DNA from: Rhea pennata | Taxonomy: Eukaryota; Chordata; Aves; Rheiformes; Rheidae | DNA: 64,000 nucleotides | NCBI RefSeq assembly: GCF_028389875.1 | Contig: NC_084678.1 | Location: forward strand, 18,506,899 to 18,570,898 | Direction: 5' to 3' | In this document: one piece after another, positions 12,401 to 24,455 of the stretch | How the letters are laid out: every line of letters starts with the position of its first letter | Position numbering within the stretch: position 1 is the stretch's first letter | Made by a program: the position numbers and the translations under genes | Notes under the pieces: generated by a model | Seen by the model: the letters and a program-made list of their open reading frames with translations, nothing else | Database searches by the model: none | What the model was told of the DNA's origin: nothing

Positions 12401-15400
12401 TGAAACTGCCTTTGGAGCAACAGCAGCAACCTGCACAGTGGCCCTGGGGCAGGGATGGGGAACAGGCTACATATGCCACTTCCTTCCCTTCGACTTCAAA
12501 CACACCATCAGCCCTAAATTATTCACTCGTAATCCCTGGAGCTGGCAGCAGCTCAGAGAGGATCCAGCTCAGGTGCTAAGAAGGAAGAAAGAAAAAAGAA
12601 CCTATTAAATTTAAAAACCTCTGAGAATCATAAAATGTAAAAATACATTCAGGATGTGAGCCAGGCCATAGCGATGGGGAGCAGGCTGGGAACAGGAAGG
12701 GTCTGGCACTGGCAGCTCACTGAGCGTGGAGATGCCACCAAGGTGCAGGAACCTGGGGCTGAGAAAGGCCTGGCGCTTGGTTGGCCTGGCTGTGTGGCCT
12801 CTGCAACCCTTCCTAAATCCTCACAATCCCTTGACCTCCCTCCATGGCATGGATGGAGTAAAGAAAGAGCAGGAAACAGGCACAGCAGAAGCAGAGCTGG
12901 GTAGGAGTGTCCAACCCAGGCTAAACAGCGGACCTGACCGACAAGGGGCAGCGTCAGGGGGATTGCCCTCTCCCTCTCCATAGCCGAACCCCTGGCATGG
13001 GCATCCCAGAGAAGGTCTCGGGATCCCCACAGCCAATGCATGGAGCAGTACCTGGCAGCCCTGCCCCCAGGGACATGGCCAGGAGGCCTGGAGCTGCCCT
13101 GGCTCCTGGGACACACTCCGAAAGTCCTAAGCTCATATTTGCTTGGCTGTAACACTATTACAAAACTAACTGAAAACAGAGAGCAGCTCCTAGAAGAGTA
13201 TGGGCTGCCGAGACCTGGAATGGAAAACATTTACAGTGTCTTGCTCCATTGGCCTGGCTGTCTCTGTGCCCAGCAGTCTCAGCCTGCTCCTGCAGCAAGT
13301 GCTCCATCACCCCCAAATGAGCCACATCAGTCAGGGAGGAGCACTCACAGCTTGGACTAGAGACATGCCCCGGCACAGCTCCCCAGGAGCTGGTGTTGCT
13401 CCCCACCTGCCAAGCCCTAAGGGCTGCTTCTCTCTGTGCCGTGCAGAAACAACTGCGTCTGGCTGCACGGCCCCAGCCCACTCGCGGCCCTGGCACTGCA
13501 AGCCTGAGCACCTCTGCTCTGGGCCACATGGGGCAAAAGCAAGACAGTCTGGCAGCACAGAAGCAACGGGGCTGTGGGCACTCTCCACTCGGTCCTTCCC
13601 CAAAACTCTGGGAACTGCAAGGACCAGGAGAGACCTCAGGTCCTGGTTCGGAGTTGATGGCTTTGTAGCCACCAAGCTCTGTGATGCCACCAGGAAGGTC
13701 ATCAGGCCAGCACCATCCAGGCAGATGGCCAGCTCTCCCTTCACCTTCACTGGCTGCCACAGGCACATTGTGAACTGCTGAGTCTAGATCAGAGACCCCC
13801 ACAGCAGCTTGCTTTTGCTCATGTCCTCTTGCTGTTGACAGACGTCTGGCTGCCATCTGCCTCCTCCAGTGCGAGTGGAGAAATTGTTACAGGACTGGGG
13901 AGGACGCCTGTACCATGTCTGCAAGGAGAGCCCCAATCCCAGGTATTCACCAGGATTCCCAGCTGGCAGAGCACTGCGGGGTGCACTGCTGGGGCTCAGA
14001 GATGACTGTGCCTCCAGGCAGCTGGAGAATGAGGCGGTGACTGCAGAGTCTCTGGGGCTCTGTGTCTCCCTGCTGCAGCCCCCTTGCTCTCCATCCCCAA
14101 TGAGCTAGTCCTGGACCCAGACGGAGCATTGTGTTTCCAGCCTCTCACAAGATGGCTCAAGCTGCCTGAGCCAGTTCAGCTCCCATTCATGCACCTGAGA
14201 TGAGAAGGGGCTGCAGCACCAGGTTCCTAGGGCACCCACAGAGTTGTAGCAGCCTGGCTCAGAGGGGCAAGCAGAGCCCACCTGGCACGCACCAGCTTTA
14301 CTTGCGCAGCCTTTTCTGCACCAAGACCCTGCACCTGCCGCCTGTGTGGGCACACAGGCAACCCCCCCCAGCACCTGCAGACCACGTGGATCACTCCTTA
14401 GATGGGCAGCCAGCTGGGAGGGCCTGCATGAGCCTGATAACCACTGCCGCTTGGCTCCTCTCCTTGGCAGCCCTGCGTGGACACACAAGTGCCAGTGTTT
14501 AGGACTCCAGGATCATGTAGCTGTGTGCTGCGGGGCCAGGCTGGTAGCTCTGTCCTCAAGAACGCCCCACCCCAGCCCCTCCTGCCAGGACCTCCTGGGG
14601 GGATGCTGCTGTGGCTGGGGTGCTGTAGTGCAAACTGAGATGCCAGCACTTCCCACCCACCACGGCCCGAGGACGTTGTCCCTGCCCGCGGGCAGAGTGA
14701 GGGACACAGAGTGAGCGAGCATGGCTGGCCCTGCACTGGGGCACAGGAGCCCAAGGCCAGGCAAGCACTTGGCTTGCACTGAGATGTCAACAGAGAAGCT
14801 GTGCACGCAGTGAGAAAGCCAGGTGAAAGAGAAGAGAGAGGCCTGGTTACTCGCAGCAGCCGTGCTGAAACTCACTATTAAACTACACATTAATCTGATT
14901 TTTTAAATTCTCTTTCCTCTGGAAATTGTGAGAACCATGGCAGGTAAGGTGCCCCCCACTCTTCTGCACAGCAGTCAATAACCCATCATTGCATCAAACC
15001 AGATCAAAATGGGCTCCTTCACCCAGCATGGTGATTTCAGTTCATTCACCCTCCACCAAAGGCATCTCACCAAGCAAAGCAACCAGCAAACCAGAGCAAG
15101 ACCAGGGTGCTGAGCACACTAGGGCAAGTAAGCGAGGATGGAGGATACTTCATGGGCATAGAAAGGAGTGGAAGGCCTGGGAAAGGTCTCCCACTGCCCA
15201 GGGACCATGGAAGTCACAGGCAGTAGGACAAGCAGGAGGGTCAATTGTTCAGCAAAAATGCATGCCTGCTTCTGCATCATGACAGTCCTGGCAGTCTTGC
15301 CACTCAGATAAAGAACAGATGTGATGACAAAGACAAAACCTGGGCTCTTCAGGTCCGTTTACCAAGGCCTTGCTCAATGCCTAGGAGATGGGCTTGACTT

Positions 15401-16500
15401 GTAAGTAGGTGGGGAAAAAAGAATTGTGCTGAGGAAGGAGGTAGAAAACAAGGCAGATAAAGTGAAGATTGCAACCAGTCACAAAGCAGTCAAAACAAAA
15501 TGCAAAACCCAGCTACAGCACTTGCATTTTTTTCTCATGTAACCTTCCCAGCATGCTTACACCCAGCAAATCCAGAAAGTAATCAACCTACATCTCCTGC
15601 AAGCAAGGAAGGAGGTGAGAAGGAAGAGCAAGGGGTTGCAGAATTGGTTCTATTTTCACATGCATAGGAGGGATGAGGGACCAGCCACACCTCAGGCTGC
15701 TCACTGCCATCCACCTCTGCTGCACTGACAAAGGCTACTAGCAAGCCCTAGGCCAGGGTGCCTGAACACTTAGGATGTGCTGCCCCTGACACTGGAGGCA
15801 GTACTCACCTTCCTTTGAGCACTGTGATCCTTCAGGGCTGGGAGTATCCCTGAGATCCTCCCTCCTCCCTGCTGGGACCCTCCCCACCTCTTCCTGGCTT
15901 TGCCAGGAGATCTGAGCAATGGGCAGCAGCTCCTGGCCTGGCTCCACAGCAGGAAAAGCAGGCTGTGCTCGACACTTGCCCAGCAGCCCCAGGACAGACG
16001 GAGCAGCGCACGGAGAGCGCGATGCTGCAGCAGGCAGCATCCTTGCCCCATGGACAGCTGCAGGTGCCAGCTTTGCACCAGGCAGTGAGGCTTTCCTTCC
16101 TGCACAAGTGCAGTGAATCACTTCTGCAGCAACCCCATGCCTACATCCACGACCCCAGCACAACTCCCCTCTGCGTCTCCTGCAAACACCAGTCTCCCTG
16201 ACAGTGTTACCCCCTCGGCCCACTCCGTGACACTTCGTGGTCAGCCTTCCCACTCCAGCCACTTGCTGCTGCAGAGCTCAGCCAGGCGGGTAGCTCTTCA
16301 GGAGCAAAGCGCTCTCCTGAGTGGGCTTGGCTACCTTGCCTACAACCAAACATTCAGAGGCACTGTATGCTAGCCCTTTGATCAGCAATTTATCTCCATG
16401 TGCCACAAGTTTCCTGGAGCCTAGCATTTCCTCCCCATGCTCAGCCTGGCTCCCTAGAGCCTGGGAGACAGGTGTGAGGAATTAGCTGCAGGGAGCAACA
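6465..16500. other. Gene-free intergenic DNA (about 10 kb)
   Basis: I see no exon chain, known repeat or RNA gene. A short (CA)7 lies at 12152-12165. Long ORFs around 12.0-14.8 kb occur on both strands and in several frames and reflect high G+C. AT-richer stretches at about 9330-9720 and 14870-14930 have no recognisable feature. Confidence 0.5.
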
Positions 16501-16534
16501 TGCTGACAGGAACCAGTACCAAAAACAGGGGACA

Positions 16535-16665
16535 GAGTGTAATGTTTATTACATTTGAAGCAAAGCAAACATGCAGCCTATTTATGTATCTAGAGAGAAT
16601 TAATTGGGGAGCTCCACAAAGCAGCAGATTGTAAATTAGAATCATTTTCACCAACTTCAGCCCAT
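16535..16665. promoter_or_regulatory. AT-rich motif island, candidate regulatory element
   Basis: An AT-rich block set in GC-rich DNA. It contains the dyad TGTAAT-GTTT-ATTACA (16538-16553), a TTAATTGG homeodomain-type core near 16600 and GTAAATTAGAATCATTTTC near 16631. The role is inferred from motif density. Confidence 0.3.
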
Positions 16666-18454
16666 TCATCTTCTTTCACACGAGGCCTGTCGGCTCAGCC
16701 CGATGCAGCCACGTGCAGCCCTGGACCCACCAGCTGCCGTCAGACAGCACCGAGGGGCTGCTGCAGCCAGCCCAGTGAGCACTGCCCTAACCTGGACATC
16801 TGCAGGGGGGCAAGCTAAATGGAAAGCGAAGTCACAGCCCTGCAGACTGCTCCCATGGTGCTTATGGCCACCAGCTCTCCTCTGCAGGGATGTCCAGGGT
16901 GCTCTACTCCAGGGACTGGCCCAGAGCCAGCAGAGATGCCAGTTAGGCAGACAAAGGTGCCTGCCCTGTACTTGTCCGTCCCCCTTCATGCACAGCCTGA
17001 ACTCTCAGGGAGCAGCTGGCAGAGGCAGTGGGAGAAGTGTGGGATCAGCAGGACTGTGCACCCCCTGCACTCCCCCTCCCCTGGCTTGGACCCCAGGGAC
17101 CAAGCTTTGCTGATGTGATGTAACTGCAACCCCAGGCCAGGTTCAGCTGGAGATGCTGGTTGCATGGCTCGGAGCCTGGCTGTGGAGGCAGCCTGGGACA
17201 CAGCTGGAGACATGCCAGCCCTGGGCTACTGGTCTGCAGTGTGCTGTGTACCCAAGGCGCAGGGCGCCCTGGACGTGCAGCACCAGCTTGTGGAGAGGCA
17301 ACTCATTTGCAGACAGGTTTCTGTGCAGGGAGTAAGAACAGTCAGAAACTGTCAAAGCAGCTTGTTGGAGGCACTGTAATCCTCAGCAGCCTGGAGCCCA
17401 GCAAGCACCACAGGGGCATTTCCAGGATTCTCGTCTGGAAGCAAAACACCTGGAGGAGCCACCTCCACCCCCAGGTGGTCAAACCTTGCCAGCACATCTC
17501 AAAGCAGAGGATTGGAATAACACAGGCTCAGCCTATAAATACTTATGAATCCTATGGAGAGAACATGCAAAATACCACACTGATGGTGGGACCGTTTCTC
17601 TCCAAAAGGTCACCTGCTGCCTGGCTGGAAGGAGCAGCAAAAGAGCCAGGGGAGAGGGCAGGGCAGTGTCTGAAAATGAGGAGCTATTCCTGAAGATGCA
17701 GTTCAGGTCTGGCAAGGAAACATCACAACTGTCATGACCCCAACTGTTCTGCCCTTTGCAGCAAGCAAAGGTAGTCAGAACAACATCCCCTGGTAGGACC
17801 CACCTGCCCAAGGGGGGCAGTCCTAGGACAGCGTCTGCAGGGCTCCACTGCGGTGTCAAGCACAGCTAAGGGGGTTTCTGCAGAGAGAAGCAAAAGCTGC
17901 TGTACAAGCCTAGCCTGAGAGTCTTTCCACCTCATGAGGGACAGTGCAAGCAGGCGCGGTGCTTTTCCTGGCGCTCTCCCTGACTCCAACTAGTTTCAGC
18001 TCAGGGTGCAGCTGCCAATTTACACTCGGTCCTTTCCACTAAGCTGCCCAGAAGCAGGATGCCCCTGGAGCTAGTGTGCTGCCAAGGCTTCAGAGACACT
18101 GATATGGCACCACACTGCGTGCTGACAGGGACAGACAAGCTTCCTCTATGACAGGGACATCTGTCAGCCCCTTTCAGCAGCTGCAGCAACCTGCACCGAC
18201 TTGTGAACCAGCCAGTGCAGCAAGCCCACAGGAGCCTGCACCAGCAAGGGTGTATGATGGGGGTAGAGCCCCAGCCCAGTGGTGCTGTGCGGGCTGCACA
18301 CACGGGTCCCCTCATGGACCTGGCAGCAGGGGAAGGCCAGGCCACTGCGGCGCCAGATGAAGAGCACCTGCTGCTCCCTCACCTACGCCACCATCACTGC
18401 CCACCAGTCCATCACTGCTCTCTGCATGGCTGCAGCACTCGCTCTGTGCCTAGC
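16666..18454. other. Gene-free intergenic DNA
   Basis: GC-rich unique DNA. No exon chain, repeat or RNA gene recognised. Confidence 0.5.
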
Positions 18455-18560
18455 TGGTTGGTAGTTTATACCATTAAGAATGAGTTTGTTCAATTGGCAT
18501 TACTAACTAGTATAGAAATACTACTAGCATTTTTAACACACACTAAACATTTCCATTAAT
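18455..18560. promoter_or_regulatory. AT-rich motif island, candidate regulatory element
   Basis: A short AT-rich island with a CAATTGGCATTA stretch, an ACTAGTATAG stretch and TTTTTAACAC. It contrasts sharply with GC-rich flanks on both sides. The regulatory function is inference. Confidence 0.25.
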
Positions 18561-18874
18561 GCTTGCCGGCACCATGTAAAAGCACCAACCTGGTGGCAAA
18601 GCTCGGCCAGGCCCCTGGCTGAGCACCCAGCAGAGATGCTGCCATGCAGCAAAATATGTCATCCCTACCCCAACACTGTTGCCCCAGCACTGGTAAGTGG
18701 CAAAGCTGGACTGGGACAGATTTGCATCTCTGCATGTGCATACACACGCACACACAGGTGGCAACGAATCACAACCATACAAGAAACCACAGAGCAGGGG
18801 AATTTCAAGAGAGGGAAATGAGGAGACAGGAGACAGGGGTGGGGAGGGTTGGGGGCCAATAAAAAAAAGCAAAG

Positions 18875-19085
18875 TGGATGAATTATTTACTGCAAGAAAC
18901 AATTTTGAAGTCACTTACTCTGGCTCTGTGCATCCGAAACAGAGTCTGCAGCGTTTCTCACATCTCCCTAGTGTGAAGAGTGATTTTTTATGATTGGATG
19001 CATGAGGCTGGGGTAATCTTATAAAGACTCCACCAGATTGGTTTAGTATTGATCATGTGCTGAATTTAAAGGCTTTTCACATCCA
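18875..19085. promoter_or_regulatory. AT-rich motif island, candidate regulatory element
   Basis: An AT-rich stretch including GAATTATTTACTGCAAG, TGATTGGATGCATGAGG and TTTAGTATTGATCATG, directly followed by GC-rich DNA at about 19100. It resembles a vertebrate noncoding conserved element in texture, but conservation cannot be tested here. Confidence 0.25.
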
Positions 19086-19759
19086 TCTGCTGCTGCTCCT
19101 CAGGTGACAGCTCAGCCAGGGTCTGGGTGCTCACGGGACGCCTGTGCCCCAGCGCCACCTCTCTCAGCTGCATCTGCCACTCGGCTCAGGCACAGTGCCG
19201 TGGGGCCAAGATACCAGCTGCAGAGCCACCTGCATGGATCGGCCCCATCTCTGACACCCAGCACCTTCCCCAGGGCAGTGCCAGCTGCACCACAGGGCAG
19301 CTGCAGCCCCAGTGCAGCCTTCATGAGCCGCTGCCGGGACCATCACCTCCTACACTGAGCAAGGAGCCATCCCTGTGTGCAGGCAGGGGGGCTCTGAGCA
19401 CCTGCTGCTTCCTTGGATGCTGCAGATGGAGACTACCAGAACCCTTCCCAAGCAGCCAAAGGCCCCTTCGACACTTGCGCCTGGCAGGGTGGGATCCAAG
19501 CACAGCCGCAGACGAAGGGCCCTATCACAGCCTGACCATGCCAGCAGCAGGCTGGAAGATCTGTAATCCCAGGAAAATGGGGTGACAGGAGGAGTGTACA
19601 GCGATAGGGAGCACAAGGAGGAGCAGACTAGGGAGCAGCAGAGCCTCTTGGACTCTACGGGTGAGGTCATGGGACTGCTCTCTTCTGGCCACAGGAACCC
19701 CAGGGGTGTTCCCTGCCTCCCAGGGCAACGTCCTGGCAGCAGGAGAGTTGCAGTGACTC

Positions 19760-20560
19760 ACTCATAAATCAAAGCATGGTTTTTAAACCTGACATCTGAG
19801 AGAGAGGTCATGCACCAAGGAGCCAAACCACTCAAATGCTCATACACTCATTCCTGTGTTGCAAGTCCTGTAGCACACACTATGGGACTGCTAAACATAT
19901 TGCATCAGGATGAGTTCTTTCTAATAACATGCATACTGCTAATTATTACAAAGTCATGAAAGCTGCAGTCCATGCCATCTAAAAGACAAAATGCTTTATG
20001 ACATTAAAATATAAGCTTATACAGCTTTTTTCCCCAAAAAACATTACAAGTAAGGTTATGAGAAGTCTACCGATTTTCTGTAACAGGAGACAAACAGGAT
20101 AGAAAAAAAATGACTCTTCCATATTTACTCAACTAAAGACCTATATTCAAATAACTCTTAGAGTAGATCACTGGCATTCTCACATAGAGTCGGTGGCTGA
20201 AAGCAAGGCCACAACAAAACAGGCCCTCTTAATCAGCTAAGGAGCAGAAATCATAGGGATATGCTTTGAAACAGCAGGAGCTTCTGCAAAATCTCCCAAT
20301 AAAAATTTGAGTCAAAAAAACACATTTTGAGACATTATCAACTAGTGTGAAGTGTGGCTGAGTTGACACACAACTGCCCACAAGCTCTCCCTGGGAAGCA
20401 GCAGTTCAGACACAGGGCACTTGCCCTATGAGGGCACTACAGTGGCGAGTCTTAGATCCATGCACCAATTGGTAAAGCATCTTTTTTCTTTCTCTCTCTC
20501 TCTTTTGTCAATAGCTGCAGCTAAATATTTAACCTTTACATTGACACAATGACCTAAACT
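19760..20560. other. AT-rich intergenic stretch with a short (TC)n run
   Basis: Composition shifts to AT-rich over about 800 bases. A pyrimidine run with (TC)7 lies at 20481-20506. There is no coding support, and nothing else is identifiable. Confidence 0.4.
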
Positions 20561-22324
20561 TGTTCTTCCAGCCTCATCGGCAGCAAGGCTGTCTCAGAGA
20601 GAGCAACTCACAGTTTGGAAAATATGTGGTTGTTGCACGGGGAAGCTGGCTCCGCCTGTTGCTGAGTCTGGAGCTGTGCAAGCAGCAGAGGCAATTGCTC
20701 AGTCTCCAGAGGCTTTCAGGTGGTGCAGAAAGAGTTACAGGAAGAAGCAGCAGAGTAATTGTGAGTTAATACAGTCTTGTGTTTATAATTACACTCAGAG
20801 TATTAAATTGATAGCTTGGTACCAAAGGCCAGAAGTGTCACCTCTGAACAAGATGAAATCTATGTAGCCCATGGACAGGAAAAAAGCTGCAAGATTTATA
20901 AAGGTCTCCATAAAATTAACTTTTGGATGAGAATGTGGGAAGAAAAGAGAAGATGAGAGCCCTGTTGCCAGGAAGAAGCTGCCAGGGGACATCCAGGAGA
21001 AGGCAACATTTTGGCAGTGCTGTAGCAAGAAGAGGACAAGGGTTGGACCTGCAACTCCTGGTTGAGGGCCACCCCTGAGAGTGGCTGGGGCTGGTGACTC
21101 AAACTAGGAGACACTTGTGCAGAAGGAGCATTACATGCTCTTTACAGAACAAATACAAATGTAAAGAACAGAATGTTGTTGATTCACAAATAACGAGGTT
21201 TGCTAAAGACATCAATATGCCAGGCCACGTCCTGCGAGGTGTCCCACGAGCCCTGCAGCACAGCTCACCACTGTCCAAAAAGCAAGCACCTGCATGCGTA
21301 CGCTGTACTGAACTCCCCTCCATCAACATGGGGCAAGAAAGGCAAGGTACTGGAGGGGGGAAGAGGCCAGAGCACAGGGAAACTGCCTCATTTGTCATGC
21401 CAGGGCACAGTCCCCAACCAGCCCTGCCTCCACAGCCAAAGGGAGCATCACAGGCTCCTCTCCCCTCCTAGAGCTCCCCAGGCAGGCAGGGAGAGGTCAC
21501 ATCCAAGATCCCTTTGGGGATCCCTCCCTGTGCTTAGTGGTGGAAGCATCTCCCTTGGATTCAGCTGAGACCAGACAGGTAAGACCTAGCCCCTCTTTCC
21601 ACCCTCAGCTTTCTGCACGGCTCAGTCTGTGCTGTCTGAGCAAGTGCGAGTTCCATAAAGGCAATGAGACCCTGGACATGCTCTTCTCCTCAGATCACAG
21701 ACTAGGGAGCCCAAGAAACATACTGCACTGCCCAGAGCCTTGAAACAAGGAATCGAGGGGCATCCTGTTCACCTAGGAGGCCAGAAGCCTCTGACAGCAC
21801 CTCTCCTCTCTCCTGCTGCACAGTCCCCTGGGTGTCCTGGGCACTCAGGGGCTGCCCCTGAGCACAGCAGAGACACTGGACACCCAGCTTACCTGGCAGC
21901 ACCCTCCCAGCCTCCCAGGGGCTGAGCTTCCAGGATACACAGCAAGGCAATACATCTCTGGACAAAGGGTAATGAGTGAGGAGGGCAGGACCACTGACCA
22001 CAGGGCTAGTTCAACACTCTGTTACCACTGCTGATACGAGTTGGGGTCTCAGCCCCTCCTCTGCACAGCAAGGGCAGTACTCGTGCCCTGCCACAAGCAT
22101 AGTGGCACTGCAGATCTGATGGGATAACACAGTGCTCAGGGCTACATGCTTGTCCAAACTGACAGACACTGCATTGCACGGGACACACTGCTACACGTAC
22201 GCACCATGGCTTGCTATAACCATGCATGCACCCAGCCACGTGCCACACTGTGCTGCAGGCTCACACACCTGGCATACCATCTCAACGCCCTATGCAAACG
22301 GAGCCATTGCCACTGCCGCCTGCA
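20561..22324. other. Gene-free intergenic DNA
   Basis: Mixed composition, with no exon chain or repeat recognised. A moderately AT-rich segment lies at about 20755-20960. Confidence 0.45.
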
Positions 22325-22390
22325 GTCTGAATGCTATGCAATTAAAGCAATGAAATGTTTATACAGGAATAAATCTGTGTTAATGAGGTG
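22325..22390. promoter_or_regulatory. Small AT-rich motif island, candidate regulatory element
   Basis: About 65 AT-rich bases with TATGCAATTAAAGCAATG and GTTAATGAGG, giving two homeodomain-like cores, between GC-rich flanks. The role is inference. Confidence 0.2.
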
Positions 22391-23749
22391 AATTCTGCTC
22401 CTGCCCTGACAGGCTCTAAAACAAGGCTGGGAACTAAAGGCAGTGCTGGGCAGGGGGGGGTGTCTAATGTGCACTGCTCCAGACAGCAGCTAGGCCTGGG
22501 AAGGGAGGTGGGGAGGGACAGGGGAGCCACTCAGGCAGGTGGATGTTTGTGCATAAGGACTACCAGGCCTTTAGTTCCTCTGGCTGTTTTCCCTTGTAGG
22601 GTGTTAGCAGGGGAGAGAGGATCACTGTCAGGGTCACTCTGGCTTTGAGGCACTTGGGCAGTTTCCTGCCCTGGGGAAGGGTCTGCACCCACAGAAAGAA
22701 TGAGGAAGAGCACAAGCTATTTCAGCAACGACGCTGCCACAGACTAGGGGCACAGGGCCTTTCCACCTTGATAGCCTGTCCAAGAAAGTCCCAGACTGAG
22801 GCTAGAAGCCGGGGCCACGCAGGAGGAAATCTCCATGCAGGTCACCCTCACTCTGCTCCTCAGAAACACTGTGCTAACACCTGTTGCCTGCCTACATGTG
22901 AAACCACGGAGACACAGAGTCCAATTAGCTCAAATCCTGCTCTGGCTCCCACACAGCATCTCCCTGCTCACAGAGTGGCAGCGTTGCAGAGATAAATGGG
23001 GCATTACAATTCCAGTGGGGTCTGGCAGGCAAAGACGGGTTTGGAGCCGCCGCATCGGCCCGGAAAACGGGGGAGGCACTGGTGCGCTGTTCGCAAGCAC
23101 CCCTCTCCACCTCTGCCTCATACCAGCTCTTCCCCCCCGCTTGTCCTACAGCACCACAGCCCTTGGTCACCTAAGACCGGCCAGGTGAGGTGAAAGCTGA
23201 GGATTGGGCTACAGCCAGCTGGTCTCCAGGCTGGCTTCCTACCTGGGGCCTCCACTCTTCCCAAGGGTAAAATACCTCCTGGGGACTCAACGGCATCAGT
23301 CTCTTGGCCTGCAGGGAAGGTTGAGGCAGCACCAAGCACAGAGCCATGGCCCATTTCCTTACCTCCACGACGCCTCTGGCACCATGTCGCCCGGGCTCCC
23401 CGTGCCAGCAGGACGCAAGTCGGTGCACCGCCAGCCCAGCTCCCCCAGCGCCTTGTGTGAACAACCACACCGCTGCGTGCCAGCTCTCCGGGAACCACCT
23501 GGGGCCGGAGGCAGGTTCCATCCCTGCAGAGGCAGCAGGGGAGGTGACCAAAGCAGATACTCCCCCCACAGATGAGCACAGCACAGCCACTAGCCACGGC
23601 CAACAGTGTCCCAAGGGGCGACTGCTGCTGGCCCTGCGCTTCATCCCAGCTAGGCCTGCATCCTGGAGTCTCCTGTGCCCGATGCCACCACACCCCTGCC
23701 TGCCATACTCATGCTCTTCCTTGCACCCACAGTAAATTACCTGCTTTGC
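22391..23749. other. Gene-free GC-rich intergenic DNA
   Basis: Large overlapping ORFs on both strands (for example around 23.1-23.8 kb on the minus strand) reflect composition. Their translations are proline-, arginine- and glycine-rich without family motifs. No repeat recognised. Confidence 0.45.
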
Positions 23750-23935
23750 ATTTTGCAGCAACATCTTAACAGTATTAATTTACTGTGTTCTGTCTTTAAC
23801 AAACACTATTATCATATCACCAGCCAGGATTATGCAAATCCTGGGAAAGGAATTATTTCTCTCCACAAAGTCACCTTGATTTATCAGTTTTAGCCCAAAA
23901 TGAAACAGAAGTTGCTTCAGATAAATTGTTAAACA
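23750..23935. promoter_or_regulatory. Candidate enhancer-like island with octamer in a dyad
   Basis: An AT-rich block in GC-rich DNA. The POU octamer ATGCAAAT (23832-23839) sits in an inverted repeat with 8-base arms: CCAGGATT at 23824-23831 and AATCCTGG at 23837-23844. Nearby are AGTATTAATTTACTG and TTATCATATCAC, with homeodomain and GATA-like cores. Enhancer function is inferred from motif architecture. Confidence 0.35.
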
Positions 23936-24409
23936 TGCGACCACACCCAGCAAGCTGCAGTGGCCCCCCCAGGACAAAACTACATCCAGGCCTGGCACAG
24001 CCATGTGGGGTGGCCCCTTGTGTCTGCAGGCAACCCAGGGGCTGCTCCTGGGCCAGAGCAGAGGTGGACTTGCATATCCAGCACAGGGCCCTGGGCCAAC
24101 AGCCGGGGAAACATCTCTCCCCTTACAAAATATTCCTGGGATAACTCTACAGCTCCATTCCCAGGGCACAGAGCCATGGGACAGATCCAGGGCTGTGCAA
24201 AAGCACACAGGACTAGAAACAAAACTCTCCTAAACTGCATCAAGGATTGCTCTGTGGGCATCTCTGGGCTGAACCCATCAGCTTTCCAGGCCACTTCACC
24301 AGGTTGAAACGCATCACATGTAACAAAGCTGCCATGTCCTCCCATGCAAGTGCAGATACTGCTAGGGATTGATGAGTAAATCTGCATCTCACTCCAGAAA
24401 TTAGTCAGC

Positions 24410-24455
24410 TCTTTAATTTTTCTTTTCTTTTTCTTTTTTTTTTTTTTCTTTTTGC
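24410..24455. repeat. Poly(T)/poly(A) low-complexity tract
   Basis: The plus strand carries a T-run with scattered C, ending TTTTTGCCCCAG. Read on the minus strand it is an A-rich tail-like tract. I see no recognisable retrocopy next to it on either side. Confidence 0.6.

Noticed and set aside
12649-13856. ORFs of 190-230 aa on the minus strand
   Set aside because: Equally long frames occur on the plus strand, and no recognisable domains are present.
23118-23764. Overlapping 191- and 197-aa ORFs on the minus strand
   Set aside because: Two frames of the same GC-rich DNA are both open, which points to composition rather than coding.
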